From: Burkholderiales bacterium
GTDB lineage: Bacteria; Pseudomonadota; Gammaproteobacteria; Burkholderiales; Burkholderiaceae_C
Direction of reading: 5' to 3'
DNA: 64,000 nt
Assembly (NCBI GenBank): GCA_021414305.1
Contig: JAIOOS010000017.1
Span: 310,001 to 374,000 of the forward strand
In this document: positions 18,500 through 27,990 of the stretch, one piece after another
Layout of the letters: each line of letters begins with the position of its first letter
How positions within the stretch are numbered: position 1 is the stretch's first letter
Translations under genes and position numbers: made by a program
The notes under the pieces: generated by a model
Seen by the model: only the letters and a program-made list of their open reading frames with translations
What the model was told of the DNA's origin: nothing
The model's database searches: none

Positions 18500-19678
18500 A
18501 TGATACGTCGACTGGATACGGTTGAGGGGCGAGGAAGACTGCAGGCACGTCGCGCTCCCTACTGGCAAAAGCTGTCTACCGGATGCCATGTCGGCCTCAG
18601 GAAACTGGCCACGAACTCCGAAGGGACGTGGATAGCCCAAGCCTACGACGCTGCGACTCAAAAGCAGACCCGCCGCAGCCTGGGCACCTTCGGAGAACTG
18701 TCGGCTCACCTGCGTTTCGACGCGGCGAAGAAGGCCGCCGAGGCGTGGTTCGAGCACTTGGGCCGAGGCGGAAGCCTCGACACACTCACCGTTCGAGAGG
18801 CGTGCGAGGAATACGTCGCCTCGGTGCGAACCAAGGGAAGAGAGGCCACAGCAGTAGACATCGCTGCTCGGTTCAAACGGCGCGTCTACACCGAGAAGAT
18901 CGCCGATATCGACTTGCCCAAGCTAACCCGCAAGCATATCGAGGCATGGCGTTCGAAATTGACCGCGATCCCCGTGGTTGTAAATCCGCATGCCAAGAAG
19001 CCGAAGACTCGGGTGCGTGCCTTGTCAACGGTGAATAGGGACATGGCGGCGCTTCGCGCTGCGCTGAATCTGGCGCACGACAACGGCGCAGTTACCAGTG
19101 ACATGGCTTGGCGCGTGGCGCTGCGGCGAATCGAGAATGCCGATGGGCGACGAGACGCTTATCTGGATCGTGCACAGCGCTCGGCCTTGATTGCAAACTC
19201 GCCACCGGACCTGGCGCTTTTTCTTCAGGGCCTGTCAGTGATCCCGCTTCGGCCTGGGGCACTGGCGTCGTTGAAGGCGGCGAGCTTCGAGAAGAGGCTG
19301 AGTGTGTTGACCATCGGCAAGGACAAGACCGGTGGCGACAGGCGGATCAAGTTGCCCAAGCAAACAAGCACGTTCTTCGGGGCGCAGGCAATGAACAAGC
19401 TTCCTTCAGCGCCGCTGCTGGCTCGGGGCGACGGAAAGCCTTGGGACAAGGACTCATGGAAGAAGCCCGTGAGAGCAGCGGCAAAGGCCGCGGGGCTCTC
19501 CGACGACATCACCGCCTATGCCATGAGGCATAGCACGATCACGGACTTGGTGACAGGTGGCCTCGATCTCTTGACGGTGGCGCAGGTCAGCGGCACGAGC
19601 GTCGCCATGATCGAAAAACACTATGGGCACCTGCGCGCCGAACATGCCGCTGCCGCGTTGGCCGCGTTAGCACTCTGA
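18500..19678 (+). CDS. int: Tyrosine-type site-specific recombinase (integrase)
   Basis: A 392-residue phage-type integrase. Residues 1-80 resemble an arm-binding/DUF4102-like part (WIAQAYDAATQKQTRRSLGTF), about 95-200 a core-binding SAM-like domain, and the rest the catalytic domain. Catalytic residues: Arg in SVIPLRPGALASL, Lys after the beta-hairpin, Arg/His in TAYAMRHSTITDL (the first His of H-x-x-R is Tyr, as in many island integrases) and Tyr in IEKHYGHL. GGAAGGA precedes the ATG. It sits at the end away from the intact tRNA. Confidence 0.92.
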   Translation: MIRRLDTVEGRGRLQARRAPYWQKLSTGCHVGLRKLATNSEGTWIAQAYDAATQKQTRRSLGTFGELSAHLRFDAAKKAAEAWFEHLGRGGSLDTLTVREACEEYVASVRTKGREATAVDIAARFKRRVYTEKIADIDLPKLTRKHIEAWRSKLTAIPVVVNPHAKKPKTRVRALSTVNRDMAALRAALNLAHDNGAVTSDMAWRVALRRIENADGRRDAYLDRAQRSALIANSPPDLALFLQGLSVIPLRPGALASLKAASFEKRLSVLTIGKDKTGGDRRIKLPKQTSTFFGAQAMNKLPSAPLLARGDGKPWDKDSWKKPVRAAAKAAGLSDDITAYAMRHSTITDLVTGGLDLLTVAQVSGTSVAMIEKHYGHLRAEHAAAALAALAL

Positions 19679-19815
19679 AGGCAGAAGCGCCCGGACGCTA
19701 TCCCAGTGATTCCCAAGCTGCACCTTGTTGTACCGCCTCACCGGGAAGCGCTTGGCATCCTTGCAACGCATCTGCTGCGGGCAGACTGATCCCTCTCGCT
19801 CTGCCTTGACGATGT

Positions 19816-22020
19816 CTAGTTCTCCAGCGCCAGTCTCGATAGCTTCTCCAGCACGCTCATCTTCGAGTTGTCACCGCCGACCAGTACCCCGTTTGTCATC
19901 GTGTGCAGGTATAGCTGAACGAGTGGCCGATCAAGCAGACCGTCGTCAACGAGAGTGCCGTCGCAGGCATACGCCATCACATCCCGCATGCCGGATAGCG
20001 AGTCACCGGAGCCATTGATGCCGCCCTCCGGAGGCACGAAGACCCGTAAGAACGCTCCGCAGTCCTGCACGGGGATACGCGTGCCAGTGCGCTCGCCAGA
20101 GACATTGTTCTCCGCCCGGTACATCGACATGTAATACGGAAGCAGGTTGAACTCGCGGCTCTTCGAATAGTAGCGGCCACCGCCATCTTTTCGCCGTGCC
20201 GACAGGAGCTGTTCTTGGGCAACCAATGCGGCTTCGATTCCAGCGTACTCGTCGTTCAGGATGAGCTTGGGCACAAACCTGCCAGACCAGACCGTCAAAC
20301 GTTCGCTCGTCGGGCGGTCGATGACCCAGAACTGGCCGTCGCGAATCCACTCCTTCCCGTCTGGCTGAAGGAAGGGGAATTCGTCGACGAAGTCAATAGC
20401 GGCTATCGCATCCGAGGACCACGGAGACCGGCGAACACGTTCGACTTCAATCCCTTGGTCCGACACCCGCACGTCAACGACGGCAACCAGCTGCTTGCGC
20501 GGTTGCTTGCCAGCCATCCGAATCTGTCTGGTCGCGATGAGTGTCAGTGACGTGGGCATCAGCTCTGCCGGCATCGTTGGGGTCGACACCGCCTTATGCC
20601 CCAGCAAGCACTCCTTCAGCGACAACTCGACGAGACACCGCTTGACCGCCTCCTGCAATTGGCGGTCATCGCCTCGGGCCTTTCCTGGCATCAGCGATGC
20701 CAGCGCGCCCGGTCCGAAGTCCAGGCCTTGCATGGCGACTGACACCGTGTCTCGGTCTATCAGGTGCCGAAACTTGCTCTGCGTGTACGGGTCGGCGATC
20801 GACTCCCCTCGGGCGAGTGCCGCGTACGCGGTGCTGGCGCGGACAGGCTTGAACTCCAGTGCCGCGGTCGACTTGGCGAGACGAATGCTGCCGTGGTCCG
20901 GGTCTCCGATGCCGTTCAGAAAGAGGTAGTTTTGGCCGACATCGAGCTCGGTCGGCGCTGTCGCAGCCGCGTGCACGCCAAGAGCTTGGAAGTGCGCCTT
21001 CTTGTTGCCTGCGACGTGGTAGCCGTCGGGGAAGAACTCGGAGAAGCGCGCGAGCGGCTTCAACGCCTCGTCGTCCATAGGCTCCGTAGTGGTGTTGACC
21101 ACCACGAGGGGTCGCTGAAGGTTAGCCAGGGGCTCCAAGGGGATGAAGCCGTCGTCGACACAGTGTGTCGCCACGAAGGTATCGCGCGCAACCGGTACGC
21201 CCGCCTTCTCGAAGAGCGCGAGAGCGAATTCGGCCAGCACGTTCAAGTAGTACAGCCGAGTCTGTCGAATCCTCACGGTATCGAGACTGACGCCGACCAT
21301 GGGATGACGGCGGCCGTCCAACTCGAAGAAGTCGTCCGGCACGATGCGTGTCACACCGACCATGAAGCCTTCGCCGGCGTCGATTGCCAGCGTCGAGGCC
21401 GACGGACCTGAAGCGGCCTTCGTCTTCTTGGCAAACACCTTCGACGTGATGTCGCACAGCAACAGGCCGTGCTTTGCGTTCACGCTAAACCCAGCTTCCG
21501 CCAAATGCAGGCGCCGCTTGACCGCCTGGCTGAGGCTTCCAAGGTACACGCCGGGGCCGAAGCCCCCCGTGATGAACGTGTGGTTCGGGTCGAAGGCTGC
21601 GGCCTCAATCAGCTCCTTCTGTAGCATGAGCTCGATGAACTTCGCTGGCGTCGCACGCACAGCAGCCACCATGGCAGTTCGGTCAAGATTTGGACGAGGC
21701 CCCAGGTACCACGCGTCCTTGTAGGTCATCGTGAAGGTGAGCCGGCCCGCCGCCTTGGCGTCGAGCTTCAGGGCTTCCGCAATCACCGCACGAACCTGGC
21801 GAGCCCTGTCTCGAAAGAAGTCGGGATGGGGCGCGGTTTCTTGTCCGTTGACTCCTGCAACTGGCGCCCGCGGTAGCGGAATTGCAATCGGCACGAGGAA
21901 CCCGTCCCTCGCAGACTGCCATTCAGCCAGCTTCTGCGCCGCCTCCTCGATCTGAACCTTGAAGCGCAACGAACTCAGCCGCGCAACGGCCGCAGAAGTA
22001 CCAAGACTTCGAATTGGCAT
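19816..22020 (-). CDS. Uncharacterised 734-residue protein, last gene of the helicase-nuclease operon
   Basis: I do not recognise the family. The protein is 734 residues, soluble, without signal or membrane segments. The centre has a Rossmann-like run LQRPLVVVNTTTEPMDDEAL followed by FPDGYHVAGNKKAHFQALGV; the spacing of Tyr and Lys there is faintly like the 5'-phosphate-binding MID part of Argonautes. A later strand pair LVAVVDVRVSDQGIEVERV could begin a ribonuclease-H-like fold. Neither resemblance is strong. It starts 14 bp after the helicase-nuclease stop and is surely co-transcribed. PIWI-RE systems also pair a MID/PIWI protein with a DinG-like helicase and a nuclease, which makes that comparison worth testing. 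Confidence 0.7.
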   Translation of the reverse strand: MPIRSLGTSAAVARLSSLRFKVQIEEAAQKLAEWQSARDGFLVPIAIPLPRAPVAGVNGQETAPHPDFFRDRARQVRAVIAEALKLDAKAAGRLTFTMTYKDAWYLGPRPNLDRTAMVAAVRATPAKFIELMLQKELIEAAAFDPNHTFITGGFGPGVYLGSLSQAVKRRLHLAEAGFSVNAKHGLLLCDITSKVFAKKTKAASGPSASTLAIDAGEGFMVGVTRIVPDDFFELDGRRHPMVGVSLDTVRIRQTRLYYLNVLAEFALALFEKAGVPVARDTFVATHCVDDGFIPLEPLANLQRPLVVVNTTTEPMDDEALKPLARFSEFFPDGYHVAGNKKAHFQALGVHAAATAPTELDVGQNYLFLNGIGDPDHGSIRLAKSTAALEFKPVRASTAYAALARGESIADPYTQSKFRHLIDRDTVSVAMQGLDFGPGALASLMPGKARGDDRQLQEAVKRCLVELSLKECLLGHKAVSTPTMPAELMPTSLTLIATRQIRMAGKQPRKQLVAVVDVRVSDQGIEVERVRRSPWSSDAIAAIDFVDEFPFLQPDGKEWIRDGQFWVIDRPTSERLTVWSGRFVPKLILNDEYAGIEAALVAQEQLLSARRKDGGGRYYSKSREFNLLPYYMSMYRAENNVSGERTGTRIPVQDCGAFLRVFVPPEGGINGSGDSLSGMRDVMAYACDGTLVDDGLLDRPLVQLYLHTMTNGVLVGGDNSKMSVLEKLSRLALEN

Positions 22021-22034
22021 TTGCGCTGCTCAGG

Positions 22035-25000
22035 TCACTTGCCGAGCAGCACAGCGGCGAGGTTTTGGTTCGCAATCCACGTCTCGAAGCCTGCAGTATT
22101 GGGGACAAACAGCGACATGAAACGAATGCTGCCGCTTGGCGGGTGCCGCACAGTGAACTTGTATGCGCCGTAGAGGTTCACGTAGACCGCGTGAACGGTC
22201 TTGTCAGGCAGCAGTTCGCGCAGCCGCGCATGCTTGGCATTCGCCTCTGCCTGCAGCTCGGCCTTTTTCAACCGGTCTGTACTGCGAGCCCAGTTCTTCA
22301 TGTCGATGGCCACCACGGTGTCGCCTCCGACCTCAAGGTAGTAGTCGAAACGTTGATACAGCTCGCCATAGAGCGGGTGTGCTGCGACGTCGAGGTACTG
22401 AAGTTGGCCGCCTCCCAGCGAAAGCTCTTGCGTCGACAGTCCGAACTGGTCGCGCACGTACTCTTCGAATTCGAGTTCGGCGATGTAGCCCTTCATGATT
22501 TCGGTGACGAACCAGGGCTGCGGGAACATTTTCCGCTTGCCCTCGGCGGTGTCCACTTCGAAGCCATCCCAGCCTCGCAACAGCGCACGGTTGGCGGCGG
22601 AGAAGTGCGCCACCAAGCCATCCGGCGCCAAGCTGCCAATCCAGTCGTAGGTGTCCGTTCCGTCGGCCGAGTCTGTGATGACCGTCTCGGACATGCCCGC
22701 GATCGCGACCTCCTTGGTATACGGCTCGGCCGTCACAGGCACCCGCAGATAGCAGCCGTCGCGGAAGTCGGCGGGGATGCCAGCAGCTTCCAACTTGGCC
22801 AGGTACCTCACGGGGTCCTTGAACATCAAGACATCGAACAGCACTGTCCAGGACGACCGAGCTTTCGCATCCGAACGAAACCGCTTGGGCATCTCGCTCG
22901 TGTACTGGCGGAACTTGACGGCGAGCTTCAAGCTGGCGCTCGCGTTGGCTTTGCGCTCCTCGGGCGACTGGAAAACGGCCGTCTCGATGTTGTGCTTCTC
23001 GAGCTCGGCAAGTACCGCGCGCTGGGCCGGCGACGCTCGACGCTTGAGCTCGTCGGCGTGGCGCAACCCAAGGTGTACAGTGCGTGCTGCCTCCGAGCTG
23101 AGGAACACCAGCTGTCGCGGCATCTCCTCGTGCGGACGACGTTCGCCTCGTCCCAGTGCTTGGAAGACGGTACGCGTGATGTCGATGACGTGCTCCTTGC
23201 GAAGCCGCTTCCACCGATTGCGTGAATACTGGAACAGCAGGTCGCCGCGTGACATAGCCGCCCAGTCTTCGTTTTCGTCACGAATCACTTGCGCGAAGCT
23301 CTGGAACATTTCCATCGAGAAGCCACGCGAACTCGGCCTGGTGTGGCGGGTGTAGTAAGGGTCATTGAGCAAGCAGAACAGTTGAAAGTCGCGCTCCGCT
23401 CCGTTCTGCGTCGTGACGAAGTTGATTCCGCGCGACGCTGAGCCGTAGGCAGACCACAGAAGCACTTTCTTGCGAGTGACGTCCAACGCGTCCACTAGGT
23501 CCTGGCTAAATTGGCCTGAATCGTCGGCTTCCTGTACGGCGCCCGTCTTCGACGTGTCTTTCCGCCGGAAGCGCGGGCCGTTGTAGAGGATCAGGGTGAC
23601 GTCCTCGTTGCTTCCGCTGCTGCGGTAGGCCGGCAGCATGCGGGCCTTAATGACGAAGTGGTTGCCGGTCGAGTCCTTCTGATTGACCCAGCCGTCTTCC
23701 TTGTTGGCCAGTCGGATTAGGCATTTCTGAATGCGCGTGACCGTCTGGCACAACACCAGCCCGGAACGCATGTCACTCGACAGCAGGCGGTCGAGGCTGG
23801 CGACCAAGCCCTCGATTTCGTTCTGCTTGTGCCGGTTGAGCATGGCGTAGCCGGGCTCGTCCTTCTTCGGAAGCGCCTCCTTGAATTGCGCCACTAAGCC
23901 GCGGTAACCGCCAGAGACGCCGAACCGCGATGACGGGTCGGTGTCGTCGAGTATGGTGACGTGTCGGTCGCGCTTTTCGAGCATCCGCCGCGCCTCTTCG
24001 GACACGATGTCGAGCTCCTCATCCGACATCTCGCTGAAGATGCCGTCCTTGGCCTGCAACACGCGGCGAAGTTGCTTGGTGTTGAATGCGCCTGCCGAGG
24101 CCGCCGAGAGGCCGCCGGTCGCGCTCATCAGGAAGACGCCATTGGTGCGGCCCAGCGCGTGAACGATGTCCTCCTCCGGCGTCGCACGCAACGTCGTGAT
24201 GGTCAGCGTCAGGCTGACGTCGGCCGGAAGGTTGTACTCCTCGGCCTGGCGCCAGCTCTCTTCCAGGGTGACGACGCTCTTGGTCTTGTTGAAGAAGAAC
24301 GCTTCGGTCAGAAGTTCATCGCTGCTGGTTTCTTGTGCGAGGCCTTCGCTCGTCACCGGGTCCTTGAACAGGCGGCGCACGTCGTTGCGGAAGCGGTAGA
24401 GGTTGGGGTACCGGTCGATGTCGGGCTTCGTAAAATCGACGGCATCCTCTCCGTCACGGATTGCGAGCACCCTGGCAACAAAGAGAACCAACTCCAGGTA
24501 GTGCAGCAACGTGTACGCGTCCGCGGGAACGTCGCCTTCGTGATAATGCAGACGAACGGTCTGGTGTGCGGTGTCACGCTTCAGCTCGACCTGCTTCAAG
24601 AACTCTGTGTCCATGACACTCGCCGACTCGTTGAAGAAGGTCTGGCCCGGCTGATCCAGAACCTCTCCGTAAGTCGAGCGGTTCATCGTGAAGAACTTCT
24701 TGTCGAACACCAGGTCGCGCAGATCCCTGAACGTTTCGTATTCAGTGCGCCCGAGCGGCCGAATCTTCGCCACATACGCTCGCATCTGCTCCAAGACACG
24801 AGCCTTCTGTCGGAAGCGCTTGAACTTGTTCTGCACGTCGTTCTTGTCGTGCAATTGATGGAGGACTTGAAGGAGTTCGTCGTCGTGGAATCTCGCCTCG
24901 GTGCGCGGAAACTTGTCAGCCAGCGCTTTGCGCAGGATTTCAACGCGGCGAGCCTCCGGGATGTACTTCGCTCCTTTATTGAGCTTCTCGGTCTCGAATT

Positions 25001-26162
25001 CCCGATTGGCCGCTTCACTGACCTTGGCGAAGTGCTCCAGATGGTCGTACACCTTGCCCGCAAGTGTGTAGTCATTGCCGCCACGCCTCTCGAAGGCCAG
25101 CGGCCACTTCAGGTCGAAGTAGGTGAAGAACTCCGTAATGACGACGTTCAGGTCGTTGCGACCCTCGGAGTTGACGACGGACTTGCGTTGGTCGAAGAGG
25201 TACCAATACGAGTCCTCTTCCTCGTCGACAAACGTCACCACCCGTGCCGAATCGGGTCGCCTGGAAACCATCCGCCCAAGCGCGCTGTCATCGCGGTTGA
25301 GTTCCTCCAGGAACAGAGGCAAGTTCTCGAAGGGCCGCCATGCGTGTCTGCCCTTGGTCTCGTCGAATGCGTAGACCTCCTGACCGACTTGAGCTTTCGA
25401 GGCGGTGCTGACAATGACGCCTGGGTTGTCGAGGAATGCCTGCAGCGGGTGCAAGCGCCGAACCATCTCCGCAACCTGAGGCACTGCCAAATAGCGTTCA
25501 TCGGGGCTCTCGCCCTTGCGGCCGCTAACGTCGAGGACGATGAGTCGCCTGGTGACGCTGTCTGCCAATGAGCGGGCGCGACGAGCAGCTTTCAGATAGG
25601 CCGCTTTGGTGTCATCGTAGGTATCGTCAGAAGGCGACATCAATAGGAACTGCGATGCATGGCAGCTGATGCACTTGCTGCGCATCTCAGCAAGCCGGTA
25701 GGCAAAGCCCTTGTCCGTGTCGGCCTGCTTGTCCGAACGTTCCATCTGGGAAAGAACTCTTTGGTTTGCTTCCAGCCAATCCGCCAGCTCTAACGCAGCG
25801 CTGAAGAACGTTCGGTCGTTGATGTGGTAGTCGACGGAGTACAGCCGGTGAACCGGGATCGGCGCGCCGCGTCTACGGATTGCCTCTTCAATGTGGTCTG
25901 CGTAATCGCGGCTCTCGTTGTGCCCTTTCAGGTCGCTGGCGAAACCGCCAACGATGGACTGCAGGGGGGCAATGAAGACCGGAATGACATCGCAGTTGAC
26001 GTACAGGTCAATGGCGAAGACAGCCGCCGTGTAGGTTTTGCCGAAACCGGTGTACCAGTTCAGCAGCTTGATGAACGGCTTGTTGCCCGCGCGCAGATAG
26101 GGCTCCGTAAAGCCCTTCTTGAAAATGTCGCTCGCGGTTCTCGGCTTGCGATTCGCGCTCAT
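22035..26162 (-). CDS. Large SF2 (DinG-like) helicase with C-terminal PD-(D/E)XK nuclease domain
   Basis: A 1375-residue protein. Helicase motifs seen: Walker A NWYTGFGKTYTA (residues about 36-46), DEAH-box equivalent FVDEEED (about 311-317), SAT motif FLMSATGG (about 677-684), GLVLCQT (about 801-807) and a motif V/VI region SAYGSASRGINF (about 904-915). A C-x-x-C pair (about 164-167) lies between motifs I and II, where DinG/XPD proteins hold an iron-sulfur cluster, but four cysteines are not evident. The C-terminus has FDYYLEVGGDTVVAIDMKNW (Asp about 1273, D1287-x-K1289), a PD-(D/E)XK nuclease core. The start overlaps the preceding gene's stop (ATGA). Likely role: nucleic-acid unwinding and cutting in antiphage or anti-plasmid defence (inference). 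Confidence 0.85.
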   Translation of the reverse strand: MSANRKPRTASDIFKKGFTEPYLRAGNKPFIKLLNWYTGFGKTYTAAVFAIDLYVNCDVIPVFIAPLQSIVGGFASDLKGHNESRDYADHIEEAIRRRGAPIPVHRLYSVDYHINDRTFFSAALELADWLEANQRVLSQMERSDKQADTDKGFAYRLAEMRSKCISCHASQFLLMSPSDDTYDDTKAAYLKAARRARSLADSVTRRLIVLDVSGRKGESPDERYLAVPQVAEMVRRLHPLQAFLDNPGVIVSTASKAQVGQEVYAFDETKGRHAWRPFENLPLFLEELNRDDSALGRMVSRRPDSARVVTFVDEEEDSYWYLFDQRKSVVNSEGRNDLNVVITEFFTYFDLKWPLAFERRGGNDYTLAGKVYDHLEHFAKVSEAANREFETEKLNKGAKYIPEARRVEILRKALADKFPRTEARFHDDELLQVLHQLHDKNDVQNKFKRFRQKARVLEQMRAYVAKIRPLGRTEYETFRDLRDLVFDKKFFTMNRSTYGEVLDQPGQTFFNESASVMDTEFLKQVELKRDTAHQTVRLHYHEGDVPADAYTLLHYLELVLFVARVLAIRDGEDAVDFTKPDIDRYPNLYRFRNDVRRLFKDPVTSEGLAQETSSDELLTEAFFFNKTKSVVTLEESWRQAEEYNLPADVSLTLTITTLRATPEEDIVHALGRTNGVFLMSATGGLSAASAGAFNTKQLRRVLQAKDGIFSEMSDEELDIVSEEARRMLEKRDRHVTILDDTDPSSRFGVSGGYRGLVAQFKEALPKKDEPGYAMLNRHKQNEIEGLVASLDRLLSSDMRSGLVLCQTVTRIQKCLIRLANKEDGWVNQKDSTGNHFVIKARMLPAYRSSGSNEDVTLILYNGPRFRRKDTSKTGAVQEADDSGQFSQDLVDALDVTRKKVLLWSAYGSASRGINFVTTQNGAERDFQLFCLLNDPYYTRHTRPSSRGFSMEMFQSFAQVIRDENEDWAAMSRGDLLFQYSRNRWKRLRKEHVIDITRTVFQALGRGERRPHEEMPRQLVFLSSEAARTVHLGLRHADELKRRASPAQRAVLAELEKHNIETAVFQSPEERKANASASLKLAVKFRQYTSEMPKRFRSDAKARSSWTVLFDVLMFKDPVRYLAKLEAAGIPADFRDGCYLRVPVTAEPYTKEVAIAGMSETVITDSADGTDTYDWIGSLAPDGLVAHFSAANRALLRGWDGFEVDTAEGKRKMFPQPWFVTEIMKGYIAELEFEEYVRDQFGLSTQELSLGGGQLQYLDVAAHPLYGELYQRFDYYLEVGGDTVVAIDMKNWARSTDRLKKAELQAEANAKHARLRELLPDKTVHAVYVNLYGAYKFTVRHPPSGSIRFMSLFVPNTAGFETWIANQNLAAVLLGK

Positions 26163-27778
26163 TGCTTGCTCTCCTCGAAGTCGATGTCGAGGAAGAGCAC
26201 ATGCTCAAGCTTGAAGGGCGGCGCCCCGTTCACTCGGGGGCCAGCCCCGCGCAAACGCTGGACGTTGGTGGTCAAGCCACCATAGGCCACTAGCCCATGC
26301 CGCTTCAGCGTGGCTAGCAGGTCCTTGCCCTGATTCGCAAAGACCATGTAGGGGTCATTACGGGGAAAGCTGTCGTGCGTTACGCCGTCGGCGGTCACGA
26401 CGTCGTTCCGCAGAGCGGTTAGGAACATATTTACGGCAGAGTCCACCACCCTGACCACGGTCTCGTCCAGTCGACGCGGCACTTCATAGACCGCGTCGTG
26501 GATGCGGGAGACGAACGTTCGCAGCAACTCGTCGTTGCCGAGCAAAACCAGCTCCGAACGCTTCGGCTTGCGGATCAGGTTGGCAGGATGCGACATCCGG
26601 AGTGTGTCGCATACACGGAAGAATTCGTCGAAGCTGAGCCTTCCTCGCAGGGTTGGTCGGCCTATGGCGTCGACAAGCTCCTGATCTGACGTGAGAGTAC
26701 GAACGGCTTCTAGGCCCACCCGCTCCCAGTCCACGTCGACTCCCAGCGACGTAAGCGCGACCGCGCTCATGCTCTTGACCCTGTCCTCGGGAACGAAGTA
26801 CCGGCCGGCGCGCACTGCCCGCTGATGGCGGCGGAAGAGCCGAGCGCTTTCGTCAGCGCTAAGCGGTCTCGTAAGAATCGTCGGAACGAGGGCTCCAGGA
26901 CGAATGGTCGTCAGGCGCCACTCGTAGCGAGTATTGCCCACAGCCCAAAGGCCGGCGTCGAACAAGTAGGGCTCCGCGTCTTTCGTCGGACGCACCTTCT
27001 GGAGTTCGGACCAGCACTTCACCTCATCGCCACGTGCAACTTCATCGCCGAAGCTTGGCCCTTGGGTCACGTCGACGACAACGAGCTCGGAGTTCACCGG
27101 GTCCTCGGGCTCAGGGCTCGTGTGGGGGGTGTGAAGGCAATACTGCGTAGCAGCCAACCCGTCGATGAGCCCGCGACCGGTTTCCTCATATCGGCGCCGA
27201 AGAGTCTCTATAGCGCTGACCGCCGCGGCGAGTTGCTTCGTATCTGCCGCCTGCCACCGCACCTGCATCATGGGAACGGTTCGTCCCTGCTTGTCCTTTG
27301 CCTGCATCAGGGGCGAGTCCAGCGTCACGGAATTCGGCGTGAAACCGAGCTGGTAGACATACATGCCCCCGCCTTCGATCTCGCCCTCACAGTATTCGCT
27401 GAACAGCTGGACCGCTTCCTCCCAGCTCGCAAGAGGACGATCGAAGCCTGCGAAATGGGAAACGAACTCAAGAGGCATCGGGACCGAGTCTCGTGCCGCT
27501 ACATGCCAGTTCTCATGGCCGAGCAGCCGGGAAGCGGCGTCCAGTGCGTGCGTGTGCTTGAACGCTATCCCGCGCGACGCCATTGCCTGGCGAAGGCGTT
27601 TGGCGAGAGCTTTGACGTTCTCGTGCGGGGCAGGCGCCAATTCCTTGACGACGGCCAAGGCATCGGCGGATGCAAATCGAGGAACCCGCAGATGGACGAA
27701 GGTCCAGAGCGCAACCGCTTGGGCTTCTGGAGAAAGTGGAGTCGCGGCGTCGGCCGCCTCCGAGTTAGAGGCTGTCAT
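26159..27778 (-). CDS. Paralogue 1: Glyoxalase_8-like N-terminal domain protein, 539 aa
   Basis: Residues about 15-100 (EAQAVALWTFVHLRVPRFAS, then LAKRLRQAMASRGIAFKHTH and ALDAASRLLGHENWHVAA) match the small alpha-helical domain annotated as glyoxalase-superfamily/Glyoxalase_8, common in plasmid and defence proteins. The remaining about 430 residues are unrecognised. The protein is a full-length paralogue of the next gene upstream; shared blocks include VNSELVVVD and ARGDEVKCW. GGAG stands seven bases before the ATG. It overlaps the helicase-nuclease start by four bases, so the two are translationally coupled. It has its own promoter with the long leader 27779-27954. Confidence 0.8.
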   Translation of the reverse strand: MTASNSEAADAATPLSPEAQAVALWTFVHLRVPRFASADALAVVKELAPAPHENVKALAKRLRQAMASRGIAFKHTHALDAASRLLGHENWHVAARDSVPMPLEFVSHFAGFDRPLASWEEAVQLFSEYCEGEIEGGGMYVYQLGFTPNSVTLDSPLMQAKDKQGRTVPMMQVRWQAADTKQLAAAVSAIETLRRRYEETGRGLIDGLAATQYCLHTPHTSPEPEDPVNSELVVVDVTQGPSFGDEVARGDEVKCWSELQKVRPTKDAEPYLFDAGLWAVGNTRYEWRLTTIRPGALVPTILTRPLSADESARLFRRHQRAVRAGRYFVPEDRVKSMSAVALTSLGVDVDWERVGLEAVRTLTSDQELVDAIGRPTLRGRLSFDEFFRVCDTLRMSHPANLIRKPKRSELVLLGNDELLRTFVSRIHDAVYEVPRRLDETVVRVVDSAVNMFLTALRNDVVTADGVTHDSFPRNDPYMVFANQGKDLLATLKRHGLVAYGGLTTNVQRLRGAGPRVNGAPPFKLEHVLFLDIDFEESKQ

Positions 27779-27954
27779 AGATGAGCTCCGATACGGAAAG
27801 CATCTGGGACGGCACGCGTTGTCCGGCTTTCCAGGAGTTCACCTAGCCGGGAATGTCTTGGTACTACTCTTCTGGCTTTGCCGGTCCTCGGTGGTGTCCC
27901 GAGCTAGCGTGCACTGACAGGCGCCAACTTGCCTACGGTTCGGCTTCGAACCGC
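27779..27954 (-). promoter_or_regulatory. Structured 5' leader, copy 1
   Basis: About 175 nt between the predicted transcription start and the ATG. It aligns with the leader at 29736-29911. Three hairpins: CGGTTCG/CGAACCG (27936-27953) at the very 5' end, CTCGG/CCGAG (27887-27903), and GGAAAGC/GCTTTCC (27795-27832) near the start codon. The stems of the first two differ from copy 2 but stay paired. The best-conserved block is ACGGCACGCGTTGT with CGGCTTTCC. It may act as an attenuator, protein-binding leader or small RNA. Confidence 0.65.
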
Positions 27955-27960
27955 TCTTCC

Positions 27961-27990
27961 ATATTACGGAACTTGTTGTAGCGGTGTCAA
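27961..27990 (-). promoter_or_regulatory. Promoter for paralogue 1 and the helicase operon
   Basis: On the minus strand TTGACA (27985-27990), an 18-bp spacer and TAATAT (27961-27966). The -35 box overlaps the TGA stop of the upstream paralogue. The same -35 and 18-bp spacing occur before paralogue 2 at 29918-29947. Confidence 0.7.

Noticed and set aside
19679-19815. Possible small gene between the integrase and the 734-aa gene
   Set aside because: A plus-strand frame beginning at 19725 is antisense to the 3' end of the 734-aa gene and lacks a ribosome-binding site.
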